Positions 53,291 through 64,000 of a stretch of 64,000 bases of DNA are shown here, piece after piece. The translations under genes and the position numbers were made by a program. The notes under the pieces are model-generated. The model searched no databases. It saw only the letters and a list, made by a program, of their open reading frames with translations, and was not told where the DNA came from. Position 1 is the stretch's first letter. Each line of letters opens with the position of its first letter. Origin of the DNA: Tillus elongatus (taxonomy: Eukaryota > Arthropoda > Insecta > Coleoptera > Cleridae); the NCBI GenBank assembly GCA_964006375.1, contig OZ023267.1, positions 38,721,753 to 38,785,752 on the forward strand, in the 5' to 3' direction.

Positions 53291-54629
53291 ATATTTTGTA
53301 ACGAGGCCTTGATTCACGGGGTGAATGATCTAGTGGAACAGATCAACGGATTTACGGGAACGGTCTCGAGCGCCAGACTTTGAAAAGGTTTACTCCTTGC
53401 GAGAATGTCTGCGACCTCGTCACAAGGCTCTGGCCACGGTTGTGGTCAGAGTGCCTGGATAGCTCTGTGGAGAGGGTCCGGTAGCCTATGATATAACAGG
53501 CCGTGTAGATACCTTCGAGGTTGCGGGCTTTAATAGTTCCCCCGGTATTTCCCTGACCTTCTGAAAGTCTGTATAGATGTAGCAGATTTATTTGCGGGTA
53601 TAGTATAGACTATGTATGCTTTCCACACTATTTATTACCTAATGATACGTTACAATTCACTGATATTTTCACAATCTCAATGGTACTTATTACGTTAATT
53701 TATCATAAAACAAATTATTTCACTGATGACGAGCCACCAAAATTAATTATTCCCCACGGAGAAGAAATACGGAAGACACGCGGGCGGAAACTCCGAGTAC
53801 TGTGGTTTACAACTCTTAGATGCAGCCGTTAAGTGGGTCGATTGGAGAAACGCTCCTCAAATAACTAAATAGCGTCTATCCGTCAAAGCCGGTATCGCGA
53901 GATCAAACGCCTCGACGTCGGGGCGTCGATAAGGAACGGGAAGGCTTATAGAGGAACACCCTGTAGAAGGATATTGCCGCGTACTAACTCGACCTAAGCC
54001 TGCTTGTGTACTTACAGCGTCCAGACCAGAGTCGAATCAGAACGGTCGTACGTAATACACTCGAAAAATCTGTGTTAGCTACACCTCACGAATGTTTTAC
54101 CAGATACCAACAATAATAGGATATGTGAACGGAACGAGATTACGCTCGATCCCACGATCTCGACGTCACCAGAAAGACACACAGATCTGAGAAAATATCC
54201 GAAAATTCGCTATATGTAAATACAATAAAAGTAACTTGAAAGGTTCTACCTAGATTATATTCTGAAGAATTACTAGAGTAAAAGTTTCTCTACATAACAA
54301 CGGGACGGACGGTACTGTATCCTAATACTTTGTTATGATTTGAACAAGCAGACTTTTAATTCGCTGACGCGGAACTCAAGCTATAAACTTAACCACGGTA
54401 CGGCAAACGGTGAACTCTTTCTGCCCCTCGTCGTTATTGTCTCTCCAGTCACCGACGAAAAATCTTAATCGGTGGTAGATACCTTACCCTTATCTTCTGC
54501 AGATATGTTTTTACTCTGCCGCGATAATTCGAAATGCGTACTTGTTAAGAAATATTAATGATAAAATAATTATTTTAACTGCGTAGAATTTTTACCCGTG
54601 TGCTTTATATTATGTTTATTTTCGAATAG
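53291..54629. other. Unassigned, less AT-rich than average here
   Basis: No frame above 60 codons. The base composition (many CG dinucleotides, e.g. CGACGTCGGGGCGTCG near 53913) suggests a retroelement LTR or UTR, but no terminal repeat was found. Confidence 0.35.
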
Positions 54630-54860
54630 TTGCTTTTAATATCTACAGCTGTTCTGAAAATATCTAGTTCGTTACAATTTGACTGCGCAAGATGGGAGAA
54701 CAACAGAGATTCTCTATGGCAGGGTATGAAGACTGACCTGATCATCTATAACATCCATGACACCGTTATGGAAGATTCTGAAAAATTGGACAAAATCCAC
54801 AGCTGCGTCCGAAATGTCCTAGAAACTAATAAAGTAGATGAGGGACAACGAACGGGTTAG
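54630..54860 (+). pseudogene. Possible LINE ORF1-like fragment
   Basis: 76 codons with TDLIIYNIHDTVMEDSEKLD, reminiscent of the RNA-binding region of LINE ORF1 proteins (a V/I-I-Y-N-hydrophobic strand followed by an acidic helix). Too short to be sure. Confidence 0.3.
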
Positions 54861-55089
54861 AAAGAGACAAATTCTAAAGAAAGCTAACTTACTGAAGATA
54901 TACGAAAAGTGGCTCTGGTAGGTATGGTGAAGAAATGAGGTGAGGTTTGGTGGATAGGCAGAGACTTGCACCTGTAGTACTATGACTCAGTCACAGACTT
55001 TTTGTCGCGATGAAATCCTAGCGCAGAGGTAGAAGATGAATTTCCACACTTGGAAAAAAAAGACAATTACCCGGTTTTGAAAAGCTCGA

Positions 55090-55228
55090 TTAAATATTTA
55101 ACGACTGATTAGTTAATCAAGGCTTCAGATGACTAATGACAGCTTTAAAATATTTGATTGTCATGCCAAAACCCGAATCATAGTCTCTCGTTTGTCGTCT
55201 AAAGCCTTGATTAACTTAACCGGCCGTT
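55090..55228. mobile_element. 139 bp MITE with ~45 bp inverted ends
   Basis: TCGATTAAATATTTAACG at the left matches the reverse complement of the right end (CGTTAGATATGTAATCGA), and the match continues through GTTAATCAAGGCTT with a few differences. No clear TSD. It lies just before the 5' break of LINE copy 2. Confidence 0.75.
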
Positions 55229-55249
55229 AGATATGTAATCGACCTTTGT

Positions 55250-56965
55250 GAAACTTCGCCGGCAATTCTACTCTCAACCCACCTCCATATGTTCAACCAC
55301 CAACAGTCCCCAATGTTGCACATAAAATGACGGATATCATTTTCAAAACTAAAAAGGTACGAAAGATGCTCTCTTCTCTTAATACCAGGAAAGCCTCTGG
55401 CCTTGACGAGATCCCAGCAATTGTTCTCAAAAAATGCGCACCAGAACTTGCTCCTGTCCTGACTCGTCTGTTTCAGACATCTTACAATAGAGGCATATTC
55501 CCTAGTCACTGGAAAACTGCTCGAGTACAACCCTTCCTCAATAAAGGATCGAAAGCGCTTCCTAGCAACTACAGGCCTATTTCTCTCCTTTCAGTCATCT
55601 CAAAAGTGATGGAAAAGTATATAAACACCGAATTACTAAAATTTATTGAAAAACACAGTCTAATCCACGACAGGCAGTATGGATTCCGTCAGCGCAGATC
55701 AACTGCCGACCTCCTTTCCTTTGTCACCCATTCTTGGAACAAGTCTATGGAACTACACGGCGAATCCCAGATTGTCGCTCTACACATATCCAAAGCATTC
55801 GACCAGGTCTGGCACGCAGCGCTGCTTAATAAACTACCGGCCTATGGCCTACCACCAAAACTCTGTACGTGGACAGCAAATTTCCACTCCAACCGGAGCA
55901 TTTCTTTTGTCGTGGATGGCCATTCCTCTAAACCTTATCCAATTAATGCAGGAGTTACTCAAGGTTCAGCTTTAGCCCCTACATTGTTTCTTCTCCACAG
56001 CAATGACCACCTCTCTAGCACATCCAACTCAGTTTACAGTTACGCGGACGACAGCACCCTCCACTCAAATATACAATATTCTAAGCCTGCCTCTTTAGCC
56101 CAATTAGATGAGGATCGCAGACTCATGGAGGGTTCTATCTCCGTGGAATTCCAAAAAATATTAGACTGGGGAAGTAGAAACCTTGTACAATTCAACCCCA
56201 CCAAATCACAGTCTTGCTTTCTTTCTCATAAGAGATACACCAGCCTTAGACCCATCACAGTGAACAACCAAGTTATTCAAAGTAATGAGTCATTTTCACT
56301 TGTTGGCATTTCTGTGGATCGAAATCTCAATTGGCACCAACATGTCACATCAATTGCAGAAGCGGCCGCTAAGAAATTAGGTTTCCTCTGCCGGGTTCGC
56401 AAATACTTTTCACCAGCTAATCTCTATACCTTATATACTTCACAAATAAGACCAAACCTCGAATACTACTCCCACATCTGGGGTGCCGCTGCCGCTTCTA
56501 CACTCGCTATCCTGGACTCCATTCAGAAGGGAGCTATACGTCTCATCGGTGACCCTACCCTCACCCAAAGGCTGCCAACCCCTGCCCACCGGCGTGCCGT
56601 TGGTGACCTCTCTCTCTTTTATAGATATCTGCACGGGCACTGCTCAGAGGAGCTTTCTTCCATAGTTCATCCACCTGCTGTCCCCAACAAATCTGCCAGG
56701 GGAACAGAGCGAATGCACCATTTTAATGTCCAGGTCACCAGACATAGAACATCTTATTATGCCCGCTCTTTTGTCCCGAAGACTTCCAAGTTGTGGAATT
56801 CCTTGCCGGCACATGTTTTTCCTTCTCCCCCGAACCTCCAAACCTTCAAGTCCAGAATTAACAAGTTGCCTCTTTCCTCCTTGTCAACACCCACGGTACG
56901 ATAGTATTTAGGCCGTTAACCCTCGTGGTGTGTTGTTGAAATAAAAATAAATAAAAAAATAAATT
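55250..56965 (+). mobile_element. 5'-truncated LINE, copy 2
   Basis: Homology with the minus-strand copy at 13.4-11.7 kb starts at TTCGCCGGCAATTCTAC (55250) and ends in an A-rich tail (AAATAAAAATAAATAAAAAA, 56938-56957). 5' truncation is the usual outcome of LINE insertion. No TSD identified. Confidence 0.9.
55327..56904 (+). pseudogene. LINE reverse transcriptase, 525-codon open frame, catalytic Asp replaced
   Basis: Longest real open frame in the window. RT residues ~30-300: SNYRPISLLSVISKVMEKY (~80-98), RRSTADLLSFVTHSWNKSM (~120-140), motif A VALHISKAFDQVWH (~150-163), VTQGSALAPTLF (~210-221), motif C YADD at 239-242, then LVGISVDRNLNWHQH. The C-terminal region includes RKYFSPANLYTLYTSQIRP and ends RINKLPLSSLS. 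At residue 153 (55783-55785, CAC) a His replaces the Asp that heads motif A; copy 1 has GAC there. The start Met is only the first ATG after truncation, so no true N-terminus or endonuclease exists. Open but very probably inactive. Confidence 0.9.
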
Positions 56966-57900
56966 GGCATATGTTATTCTTAAAGATTACAAAAAGTAGG
57001 TGAAGATGATATATTGGTAGTAAAAAAACTGTTGTTGTTTTAAATCTTGCTCATGTGATTTAGTTTGTATAATCATTGGTGTGACAAGCATTGCTGTTTA
57101 CCTAAGACACATGTTTTGTTGTAGCAGTAGTGAATAATTAATATTCACATGACGATTTATTGTAGTGAAGACGAGACAACAAGGCAGAGTAATGAGTTCG
57201 TATTCCATCGAGATGTGGAGGTCTCATAAATGAGGATATTTGTACAGGAATCTGAATACTTAGTGTTTCTATGTTTATTGCAGAGAGAGAATGTGTGTGA
57301 GAATATATATATATATATACGTGTAGTAGGGATTGTCAGACATCAAATGCAGACATCGACAAACAATATGTGATTTCGCTAGCTCCATACGACGTGACAC
57401 CAAACAAAGCGGCCAAAATAATATAGAATTTAGTGCGCCTCCTGATAGAGAATTCAATTATGTTGGGGTTATGACAGAACTACTATATTGACTGTTATGT
57501 AAGATACGAGGATCGCTTTGCTATTTTTACATCTAATGCACAAAATAAGAAATAACGGTGTGGTAAAGTTCACAAGCGGGTAAGAAGACAATACAATATA
57601 AATCAGAAATGAAAACTGAAGTCATAAAGGACAAAGTAGCAAAATAATAACGGAAAAGGTCTGGATGCAGCAAGTGCATTATGGTAGCGAATTTTTATAA
57701 ACATATTTAAAATCACGAAAAATAAGAGAGCCTACATTTACAGAAGGCCCAATTAACCAATACCTTTGAAATATTATTTAGTATAAGACGTTAATTGATA
57801 TGAAATTAAAGATGCTTAACCTAGATATAGTGAAAACATAATAGAATATAGAGCTGAGTAAGCAATGTCATGTAACACAGTTACGATTAGCTGACTACTA
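56966..57900. other. Unassigned stretch with one signature motif
   Basis: Plus signature GATGCAGCAAGTGCATTATG at 57664 and a short (TA) tract at 57303-57319; nothing else recognised. Confidence 0.45.
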
Positions 57901-59630
57901 TGACGCCAAAGTGGGCATGGGCCAAAATTTATATGACCCCGCCGCGCTTCCTTTTATACCAGATGACAAATGCTCAAATAATTACTAACCTATCAACAAA
58001 TCAAATTTGTCATTGGCATAAGCTAAGTTACCGGGAAGTTAGAGGGCCGCCAGCTTTTATACAGTGGAGATGGGCGTGGGTTAAAATAAGATCTTAATTA
58101 GGGGCGCCACTTGATTGTTTAACCTCTACTCCCGGATATTCTAATAAGATGTTACTAAATATGCTTCCTTGCCCAGATCCAACACAACCAAGAATTCTTG
58201 GATCACACTGGCAACTACAGCCAACCACAATCGAGCACAGGAAGCTACAAGGGAGATGTAATTACGATAACACCAACTAAAATTCGGAACGGTATGGTCT
58301 CTTAGACCCACAAATAACGATAACGGTAATGATCTAATCTATCAACAGTCCTGAAAAAGAAAACACAAACACACAAAACCAAAACACCTAAAATAGGATA
58401 AAATATGGGCTTTTATTAAGCTTCTTTGGTATACAAGAATTTCTATTAAAATGTTGTTTTAAAATTCTGATCTCAATTAATAAAAATATAAATATAAATA
58501 TAAATAAGTCTCTATAATATCACAGAAATGGCTTGCTACCAAATAACAAGATCTTTACCAAATATTTATGAAGGTACTACAAATATCGGTGGTCTACGGA
58601 AAATCCCACTTTTCGTGCACGCAAAGCTCACAAATCATTTTCCCCAAATATTACTTAATTACATGATGAGTACGGTAAGTGGCTTGATTGAAGATCAAGT
58701 CCCAAAAAGTAATCAAAAAGCTGGTCTAATGCTAATAGTAAATGATAACTAATGGTACTATCAAAAGTGAAGCAATTATTTGCCCATACAACAATGTCGG
58801 CCTACCACAAGGCTATTCGGCACACAAAAATCGCCCTACACCAAGACTTCATCGGTACGAGAATACTCCAGACGATACAAAAACTAATCTAGTCGGTACT
58901 TGGAAATCTATCCGGTACGTGAAATACTCCAGCCGGTACGTGAAATACTCCAGCCGACACAAGGAATACTTCCTCCGGTACTTGAACCCTAAAAACAACA
59001 AGTAACGGGATGCTAAAGGTGTTACAGTTAAGAGAGAGAATGATTTCTTACCTCCAGAGAGGGAAACGAAATTCCACAACGGGATACGGTAAATGTGGTC
59101 CTTAAATCCCCTAAACGGGTCTCTCCACAGCCTTCGGCACTAAATCCGTACATTACGACATAACCAGAAAGACTGCAGATTAAATTCTGAGAGCAACAAA
59201 ATCCCACAAGGGAGGATACTTAATATCCCAAAACTTGCTTCTCAGACGGAACCACGTGTTAACTCCACAAAAATTACCAACCAACTCCCCCTCGAAACTT
59301 TTAGCGCATTTCCATTTCCGACCTAACACAGGTGCTGCCACCAAATTCGCTCTCTCTCTCGCATCACATACGTCTCCAGCCATCCATCCTCTTCAACATG
59401 CGGACCCTTTACGAACTACGGCCACGCAAGCGTGCAAGCGGCACAATATACCAGGGGTAATACAAATACAAATAATTTAACGAAATATCTAAATTCGATG
59501 CATTATACGAGGGATGTTCAGAAGAATTAACCACAGTTGTCGCCAATAAATCTTTATACAAAGCAGGGGAGGAACCACAAATACGCCCAAATTAGCTGAG
59601 ATGTTTAGCTATCCAATTTATACCGTTACA
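57901..59630 (-). repeat. 3' LTR
   Basis: Begins (minus sense) TGTAACGGTATAAATTGG just after the purine tract. Contains a short 21 bp tandem repeat (CCGGTACGTGAAATACTCCAG at 58913 and 58934, decayed units either side). Frames of 60-87 codons inside it occur identically in the other LTR and look noncoding. Confidence 0.92.
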
Positions 59631-59648
59631 AAATCCCCCCCTACTTTA
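59631..59648 (-). promoter_or_regulatory. Polypurine tract
   Basis: Minus strand AAAGTAGGGGGGGATTT directly before the 3' LTR start: the expected primer for plus-strand DNA synthesis. Confidence 0.8.
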
Positions 59649-59969
59649 AAAGATTTTACCCAAAATCTTTCAAATCAATCCTCAACTGGCGAATAGGCCT
59701 TCACTTTTCCTTCCAAAGCTGTAAGTGGTCAGGAATGAGACGAGCGAAATCCGATATTATGCGATACGAGACAGCTAACTAAATGCCGGTACCAACATAA
59801 ACGAAGTGTGCTCCATTAGCAAACGGTAGGATGGTAACGATAATGTTCTCCACAAAAAAAAAGAAATAAACGATACAGCGGTAACGGTAATATTTTCCAA
59901 AACCACCAAACGGTAACGGTAATAAATAAACGATAAAACGGTAACGGTAATTCTTTCAGATTTTTATAA

Positions 59970-60642
59970 GACCACTATTGATATAATTGCTTCACTTTTG
60001 AGAGTACCATTAGTTATCATTTACGATTAGCATTAGACCAGCTTGTTGATTACTTTTAGGGACTTGATCTTCCATCAAGCCACTTACCGTACTCATCATG
60101 TAATTAAGTAATATTTGGGGAAAATGATTTGTGAGCTTTGCGTGCACGAAAAGTGGGATTTTCCGTAGAACAACGATATTTGTAGTACCTTCATAAATAT
60201 TTAGTAAAGATCTTGTTATTTGGTAGCAAGCCATTTCTGTGATATTATAGAGACTTATATATTTTTTATTTTTATTAATTTAGATCAGCATTTTAAAAAC
60301 AACTTTTAGTAGATTTCTGTATGCCAAAGAAGCTTAATAAAAGCCCATATTTTAGATGTTTTGGTTTTGTGTGTTTGTGTTTTCTTTCAGGACTGTTGAT
60401 AGATTAAGATCATTACCGTTATCGTTATTTGTGGGTCTATGAGGCCATACCGTTTCGAATTTTAGTTGGTGTTATCGTAATTACCTTTTCCTTGTAGCTT
60501 CCTGTGCTCGATTGTGGTTGGCTATATTTGCCAGTGTGATCCAAGAATTCTTGGTTGTGTTGGATCTGGGCAAGGAAGCATATTTTGTGAACATCTTGTT
60601 AGAATATCCGGGAGTAGAGGTTAAACAATCAAGTGGCGCCCC
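59970..60642 (+). repeat. Inverted copy of an LTR segment forming most of the internal part
   Basis: Reverse complement of 58098-58765 (e.g. AATCCCACTTTTCGTGCACG in the LTR, mirrored at ~60140-60160), with modest divergence, clearly more than between the LTRs. Only 59648-59970 of the interior is unique; it holds short repeats of CGGTAACGGTAAT. Confidence 0.9.
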
Positions 60643-60655
60643 ACGTTGGGCGCCA
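60638..60655 (-). promoter_or_regulatory. tRNA primer-binding site
   Basis: Minus strand TGGCGCCCAACGTGGGGC, eight bases inside the 5' LTR end; a TGGCGCC start is common in gypsy-type elements. It overlaps the edge of the inverted LTR segment. Confidence 0.8.
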
Positions 60656-60663
60656 AAATTTTA

Positions 60664-62393
60664 TGACGCCAAAGTGGGCATGGGCCAAAATTTATATGAC
60701 CCCGCCGCGCTTCCTTTTATACCAGATGACAAATGCTCAAATAATTACTAACCTATCAACAAATCAAATTTGTCATTGGCATAAGCTAAGTTACCGGGAA
60801 GTTAGAGGGCCGCCAGCTTTTATACAGTGGAGATGGGCGTGGGTTAAAATAAGATTTTAATTAGGGGCGCCACTTGATTGTTTAACCTCTACTCCCGGAT
60901 ATTCTAATAAGATGTTACTAAATATGCTTCCTTGCCCAGATCCAACACAACCAAGAATTCTTGGATCACACTGGCAACTACAGCCAACCACAATCGAGCA
61001 CAGGAAGCTACAAGGGAGATGTAATTACGATAACACCAACTAAAATTCGGAACGGTATGGTCTCTTAGACCCACAAATAACGATAACGGTAATGATCTAA
61101 TCTATCAACAGTCCTGAAAAAGAAAACACAAACACACAAAACCAAAACACCTAAAATAGGATAAAATATGGGCTTTTATTAAGCTTCTTTGGTATACAAG
61201 AATTTCTATTAAAATGTTGTTTTAAAATTCTGATCTCAATTAATAAAAATAAAAATATAAATATAAATAAGTCTCTATAATATCACAGAAATGGCTTGCT
61301 ACCAAATAACAAGATCTTTACCAAATATTTATGAAGGTACTACAAATATCGGTGGTCTACGGAAAATCCCACTTTTCGTGCACGCAAAGCTCACAAATCA
61401 TTTTCCCCAAATATTACTTAATTACATGATGAGTACGGTAAGTGGCTTGATTGAAGATCAAGTCCCAAAAAGTAATCAAAAAGCTGGTCTAATGCTAATA
61501 GTAAATGATAACTAATGGTACTATCAAAAGTGAAGCAATTATTTGCCCATACAACAATGTCGGCCTACCACAAGGCTATTCGGCACACAAAAATCGCCCT
61601 ACACCAAGACTTCATCGGTACGAGAATACTCCAGACGATACAAAAACTAATCTAGTCGGTACTTGGAAATCTATCCGGTACGTGAAATACTCCAGCCGGT
61701 ACGTGAAATACTCCAGCCGACACAAGGAATACTTCCTCCGGTACTTGAACCCTAAAAACAACAAGTAACGGGATGCTAAAGGTGTTACAGTTAAGAGAGA
61801 GAATGATTTCTTACCTCCAGAGAGGGAAACGAAATTCCACAACGGGATACGGTAAATGTGGTCCTTAAATCCCCTAAACGGGTCTCTCCACAGCCTTCGG
61901 CACTAAATCCGTACATTACGACATAACCAGAAAGACTGCAGATTAAATTCTGAGAGCAACAAAATCCCACAAGGGAGGATACTTAATATCCCAAAACTTG
62001 CTTCTCAGACGGAACCACGTGTTAACTCCACAAAAATTACCAACCAACTCCCCCTCGAAACTTTTAGCGCATTTCCATTTCCGACCTAACACAGGTGCTG
62101 CCACCAAATTCGCTCTCTCTCTCGCATCACATACGTCTCCAGCCATCCATCCTCTTCAACATGCGGACCCTTTACGAACTACGGCCACGCAAGCGTGCAA
62201 GCGGCACAATATACCAGGGGTAATACAAATACAAATAATTTAACGAAATATCTAAATTCGATGCATTATACGAGGGATGTTCAGAAGAATTAACCACAGT
62301 TGTCGCCAATAAATCTTTATACAAAGCAGGGGAGGAACCACAAATACGCCCAAATTAGCTGAGATGTTTAGCTATCCAATTTATACCGTTACA
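60664..62393 (-). repeat. 5' LTR
   Basis: Near-identical partner of 57901-59630; on the minus strand it ends in CTTTGGCGTCA next to the primer-binding site. Confidence 0.92.
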
Positions 62394-62450
62394 CTACGTA
62401 GAGGTCACGATCATTATTGTTGTGTTTTTGGTATGAAGTTAACCGTGTTG

Positions 62451-62552
<102 letters not shown>

Positions 62553-62724
62553 GTTTCGCATAAGAACCGACACAGAGCAGGGGCATGTAGGGGACACAAA
62601 ATATTGTGATTTAACTTACCCCTATACTATGTTGCACCCCTGAGAAGTTATAGGCCTTTAAAGTGGGGTTTCTAATAAGTACACTTGGAGAACACCCAAA
62701 TCACCACAACACATATTTCAGAGA

Positions 62725-62765
62725 CCTTACGATCGTTTCGTTGACAAAGTCAACATCTTCAGAGG
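62725..62765 (-). ncRNA. Hammerhead ribozyme motif, left arm
   Basis: Exact mirror of the right-arm motif; CTGAAGA on the minus strand at 62762-62756, triplet GTA ending at 62728. Confidence 0.7.
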
Positions 62766-62786
62766 AAGAAAATTCTGAATTTTCTT

Positions 62787-62827
62787 CCTCTGAAGATGTT
62801 GACTTTGTCAACGAAACGATCGTAAGG
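62787..62827 (+). ncRNA. Hammerhead ribozyme motif, right arm
   Basis: CTGAAGA (62790-62796), an extra T, stem II GTTGAC/GTCAAC with TTT loop (62798-62812), GAAA (62813-62816), self-complementary stem III CGATCG, triplet GTA (62822-62824), and 3 bp stem I CCT/AGG. All invariant core bases are present; stem I is short, and an RNA spanning the whole palindrome would prefer the long hairpin over the ribozyme fold. Confidence 0.7.
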
Positions 62828-62918
62828 TCTCTGAAATATGTGTTGTGGTGATTTGGGTGTTCTCCAAGTGTACTTATTAGTGCTCATCACAGGTTACAGT
62901 TTTCACATAGTGGGGTTT

Positions 62919-63339
62919 ATAATTTCGAAAAAAATCAATATCTCAGTTATGCTTGAACTTGGAAAAACTAAATTTGGTTATGAGTGTACCAAAGGCAGTA
63001 ATCCACAGTAACAAAAATTTAATTCAAGCATTTTAAAGGGTTGATAAGGCATGATTAACTCTTAAAATGTGGCAGAATTTTTTAACCTATTTTATTGAAA
63101 TTCAATTCTACAACTTTTATTACTGTTATTGTCGTTTTCAACAAAATTCCGAATAACTGAATACACGTATTAGAGCTGTGTTATTTAAAATAATCGGAAA
63201 TTCAAATGAAATTTAACGTCAGACTTGACAATCAGGAAAGAAGTTGCAATAAGAATAATTTTACAGAAAAGCAAACAACTTAAACAATAGAAATAACATA
63301 ACATTTGCACCGATAAATAACAGAAATTGTTCAAAATAA
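62919..63339. other. Noncoding terminal region of the mariner-like element
   Basis: Continues the element's end after the palindromic insertion; no frame. Confidence 0.5.
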
Positions 63340-63965
63340 TCACCGTTCTCTCTCAGGCATTAATTCTTCATCGAAAATTGAAGTATACTCTATCCAACAA
63401 CTGCTGATTGTTTCTAATGAGTGTGCATTTATGTGTAATACGATTACACAATTCGGCTCGAAATGCAATAGCGAGGAATACACAAATTCTTTTAACATTC
63501 CCCAAAGAAAGAAGTTACATTTGTTGAGGTCTGGCGATCGTGGAGGCCACAAACTTGTGGGCAACTATTTCCTCTTCCAATCCATTTACTTGGATACTGG
63601 GGGTTTCAGTAGTCTCTAACAGCAATACTGAAATGAGGCGGTGGCCCATCGTGCATAAACAAATGTTCCAGTTTAAGTTGTATAGGCACTTCGTCGAGTA
63701 GATCCCGAAGATTGCTTTGGAGAAGTTCTAAATAAGTTTCGCCATTTGATCGATTCGGTAAAACAACTGCACCAATTAAATATCGATCAATAATACCGAT
63801 CCAAACATTTATTTTAAACTCGCGTTGGGAATGCCGAGGAGTTACTAAATGAGGGTTTACATCAGAATATTCACCATGGTTACGTAAATTTGTAATACGT
63901 CTGCGGGTGAAACAAGCTTCGTCAGTAAAATAATTTTCTTTTGAAAACTAATTTCTTGGTGCAAA
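63340..63965 (-). pseudogene. Mariner-related transposase, C-terminal half
   Basis: Minus strand, from the first acidic region FTDEACFTRR-like near 63940 (frame changed), through SVLLIDI near 63790, FMHDGPPPHF-like near 63655-63625 (second Asp), to LWPPRSPDLNKCNFFLWGML at 63550-63490. There the third acidic residue expected in N-x-C-[D]-F-F is Asn (CNF instead of CDF). Several stops upstream of 63564. Distinct from the 2.0 kb mariners in sequence, same broad group. Confidence 0.8.
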
Positions 63966-64000
63966 ATAAACTGACAGAAATTCACTCGTTTAACCAAATT

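Larger units (their letters stand above)
57901..62393 (-). mobile_element. Young LTR retroelement, non-autonomous, 4.49 kb
   Basis: Two direct 1,730 bp repeats offset by 2,763 bp, starting TG and ending CA on the plus strand. On the minus strand the order is 5' LTR (62393-60664), primer-binding site, ~1.03 kb internal part, purine-rich tract, 3' LTR (59630-57901). I saw only about two differences between the LTRs (near 58092/60855 and 58490/61253), implying recent insertion. No gag or pol, so replication would depend on a relative. Candidate short TSD CTA or ACTA (57897-57900 and after 62392); LTR end A makes its length ambiguous. Confidence 0.9.
62672..62908. mobile_element. Penelope-type palindromic insertion with TSD
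   Basis: 237 bp flanked by AGTGGGGTTT (62662-62671 and 62909-62918). 62672-62775 and 62777-62880 are perfect 104 bp reverse complements around a single T at 62776; a 28 bp tail (TGCTCATCACAGG...) follows on the right only. Same architecture as 50376-50605. Inference: two facing copies of the ribozyme-bearing terminal repeat of a Penelope-like element, without coding sequence. Confidence 0.85.

Noticed and set aside
58528..59005. Frames of 74-87 codons repeated at 61291-61768, looking like a duplicated gene
   Set aside because: They lie inside the two LTRs, and one is inverted again at 60234-60010; conservation comes from LTR duplication, not coding.
57901..62393. Tandem segmental duplication of 2.76 kb
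   Set aside because: Primer-binding site and purine tract at the inner edges of the two copies show they are LTRs of one element.

Overview
This 64 kb window looks like AT-rich, transposon-packed intergenic DNA from an arthropod (most likely insect) nuclear genome. The evidence is eukaryotic mobile elements only (Tc1/mariner, Ty3/gypsy, Penelope-like, LINE and tRNA-SINE elements), about 28 (TA)n arrays, no operons and no recognisable host gene. Nearly every long open frame is a broken transposon gene or an accident of a (TA)n array (Tyr-Ile repeats). The species cannot be named from the sequence.

Layout. 0-7.4 kb: a DD34E Tc1 transposase relic, a mariner relative reduced to a hairpin, and a 2.8 kb DD41D-type mariner with ~560 bp inverted ends. 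7.4-11.7 kb: mostly unassigned, with a degenerate Cys-rich coding remnant and a ~97 bp tandem repeat. 11.7-15.2 kb: a minus-strand LINE pseudogene (endonuclease plus RT) and a tRNA-derived SINE. 15.2-23.9 kb: two hammerhead-ribozyme motifs and the first dense cluster of a dispersed family with a 19-base signature (CGCAGCAAGTGCGTTATGG). 24.6-27.3 kb: a Ty3/gypsy pol pseudogene. 28.7-30.3 kb: a 1.63 kb noncoding retroposon made largely of a GC-rich ~167 bp satellite with five-unit higher-order structure. 30.4-37.3 kb: quiet DNA, plus an I-like LINE tail inside another repeat. 37.9-49.3 kb: two ~2.0 kb DD41D mariners flanking the second cluster of the dispersed family. 50-52.7 kb: a Penelope mini-insertion, a GIY-YIG Penelope pseudogene and a SINE that splits a retroelement reading frame. 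55-57 kb: a MITE and a 5'-truncated LINE with a 525-codon open frame. 57.9-62.4 kb: a young LTR element whose short internal part is an inverted copy of its own LTR. 62.5-64 kb: another mariner relative, carrying a 209 bp perfect palindrome with two hammerhead motifs.

How the parts relate. The window is a layered record of insertions, and several layers can be ordered because target-site duplications (TSDs) and uninterrupted paralogous copies are both present here. Mariner ends sit exactly at edges of (TA)n arrays, fitting their TA target. Hammerhead motifs recur at five places, two of them in TSD-flanked Penelope-type insertions. Strongest leads: the palindromic double-hammerhead insertion, the retroposon with an internal higher-order satellite, the inverted-LTR element, and the dispersed family.
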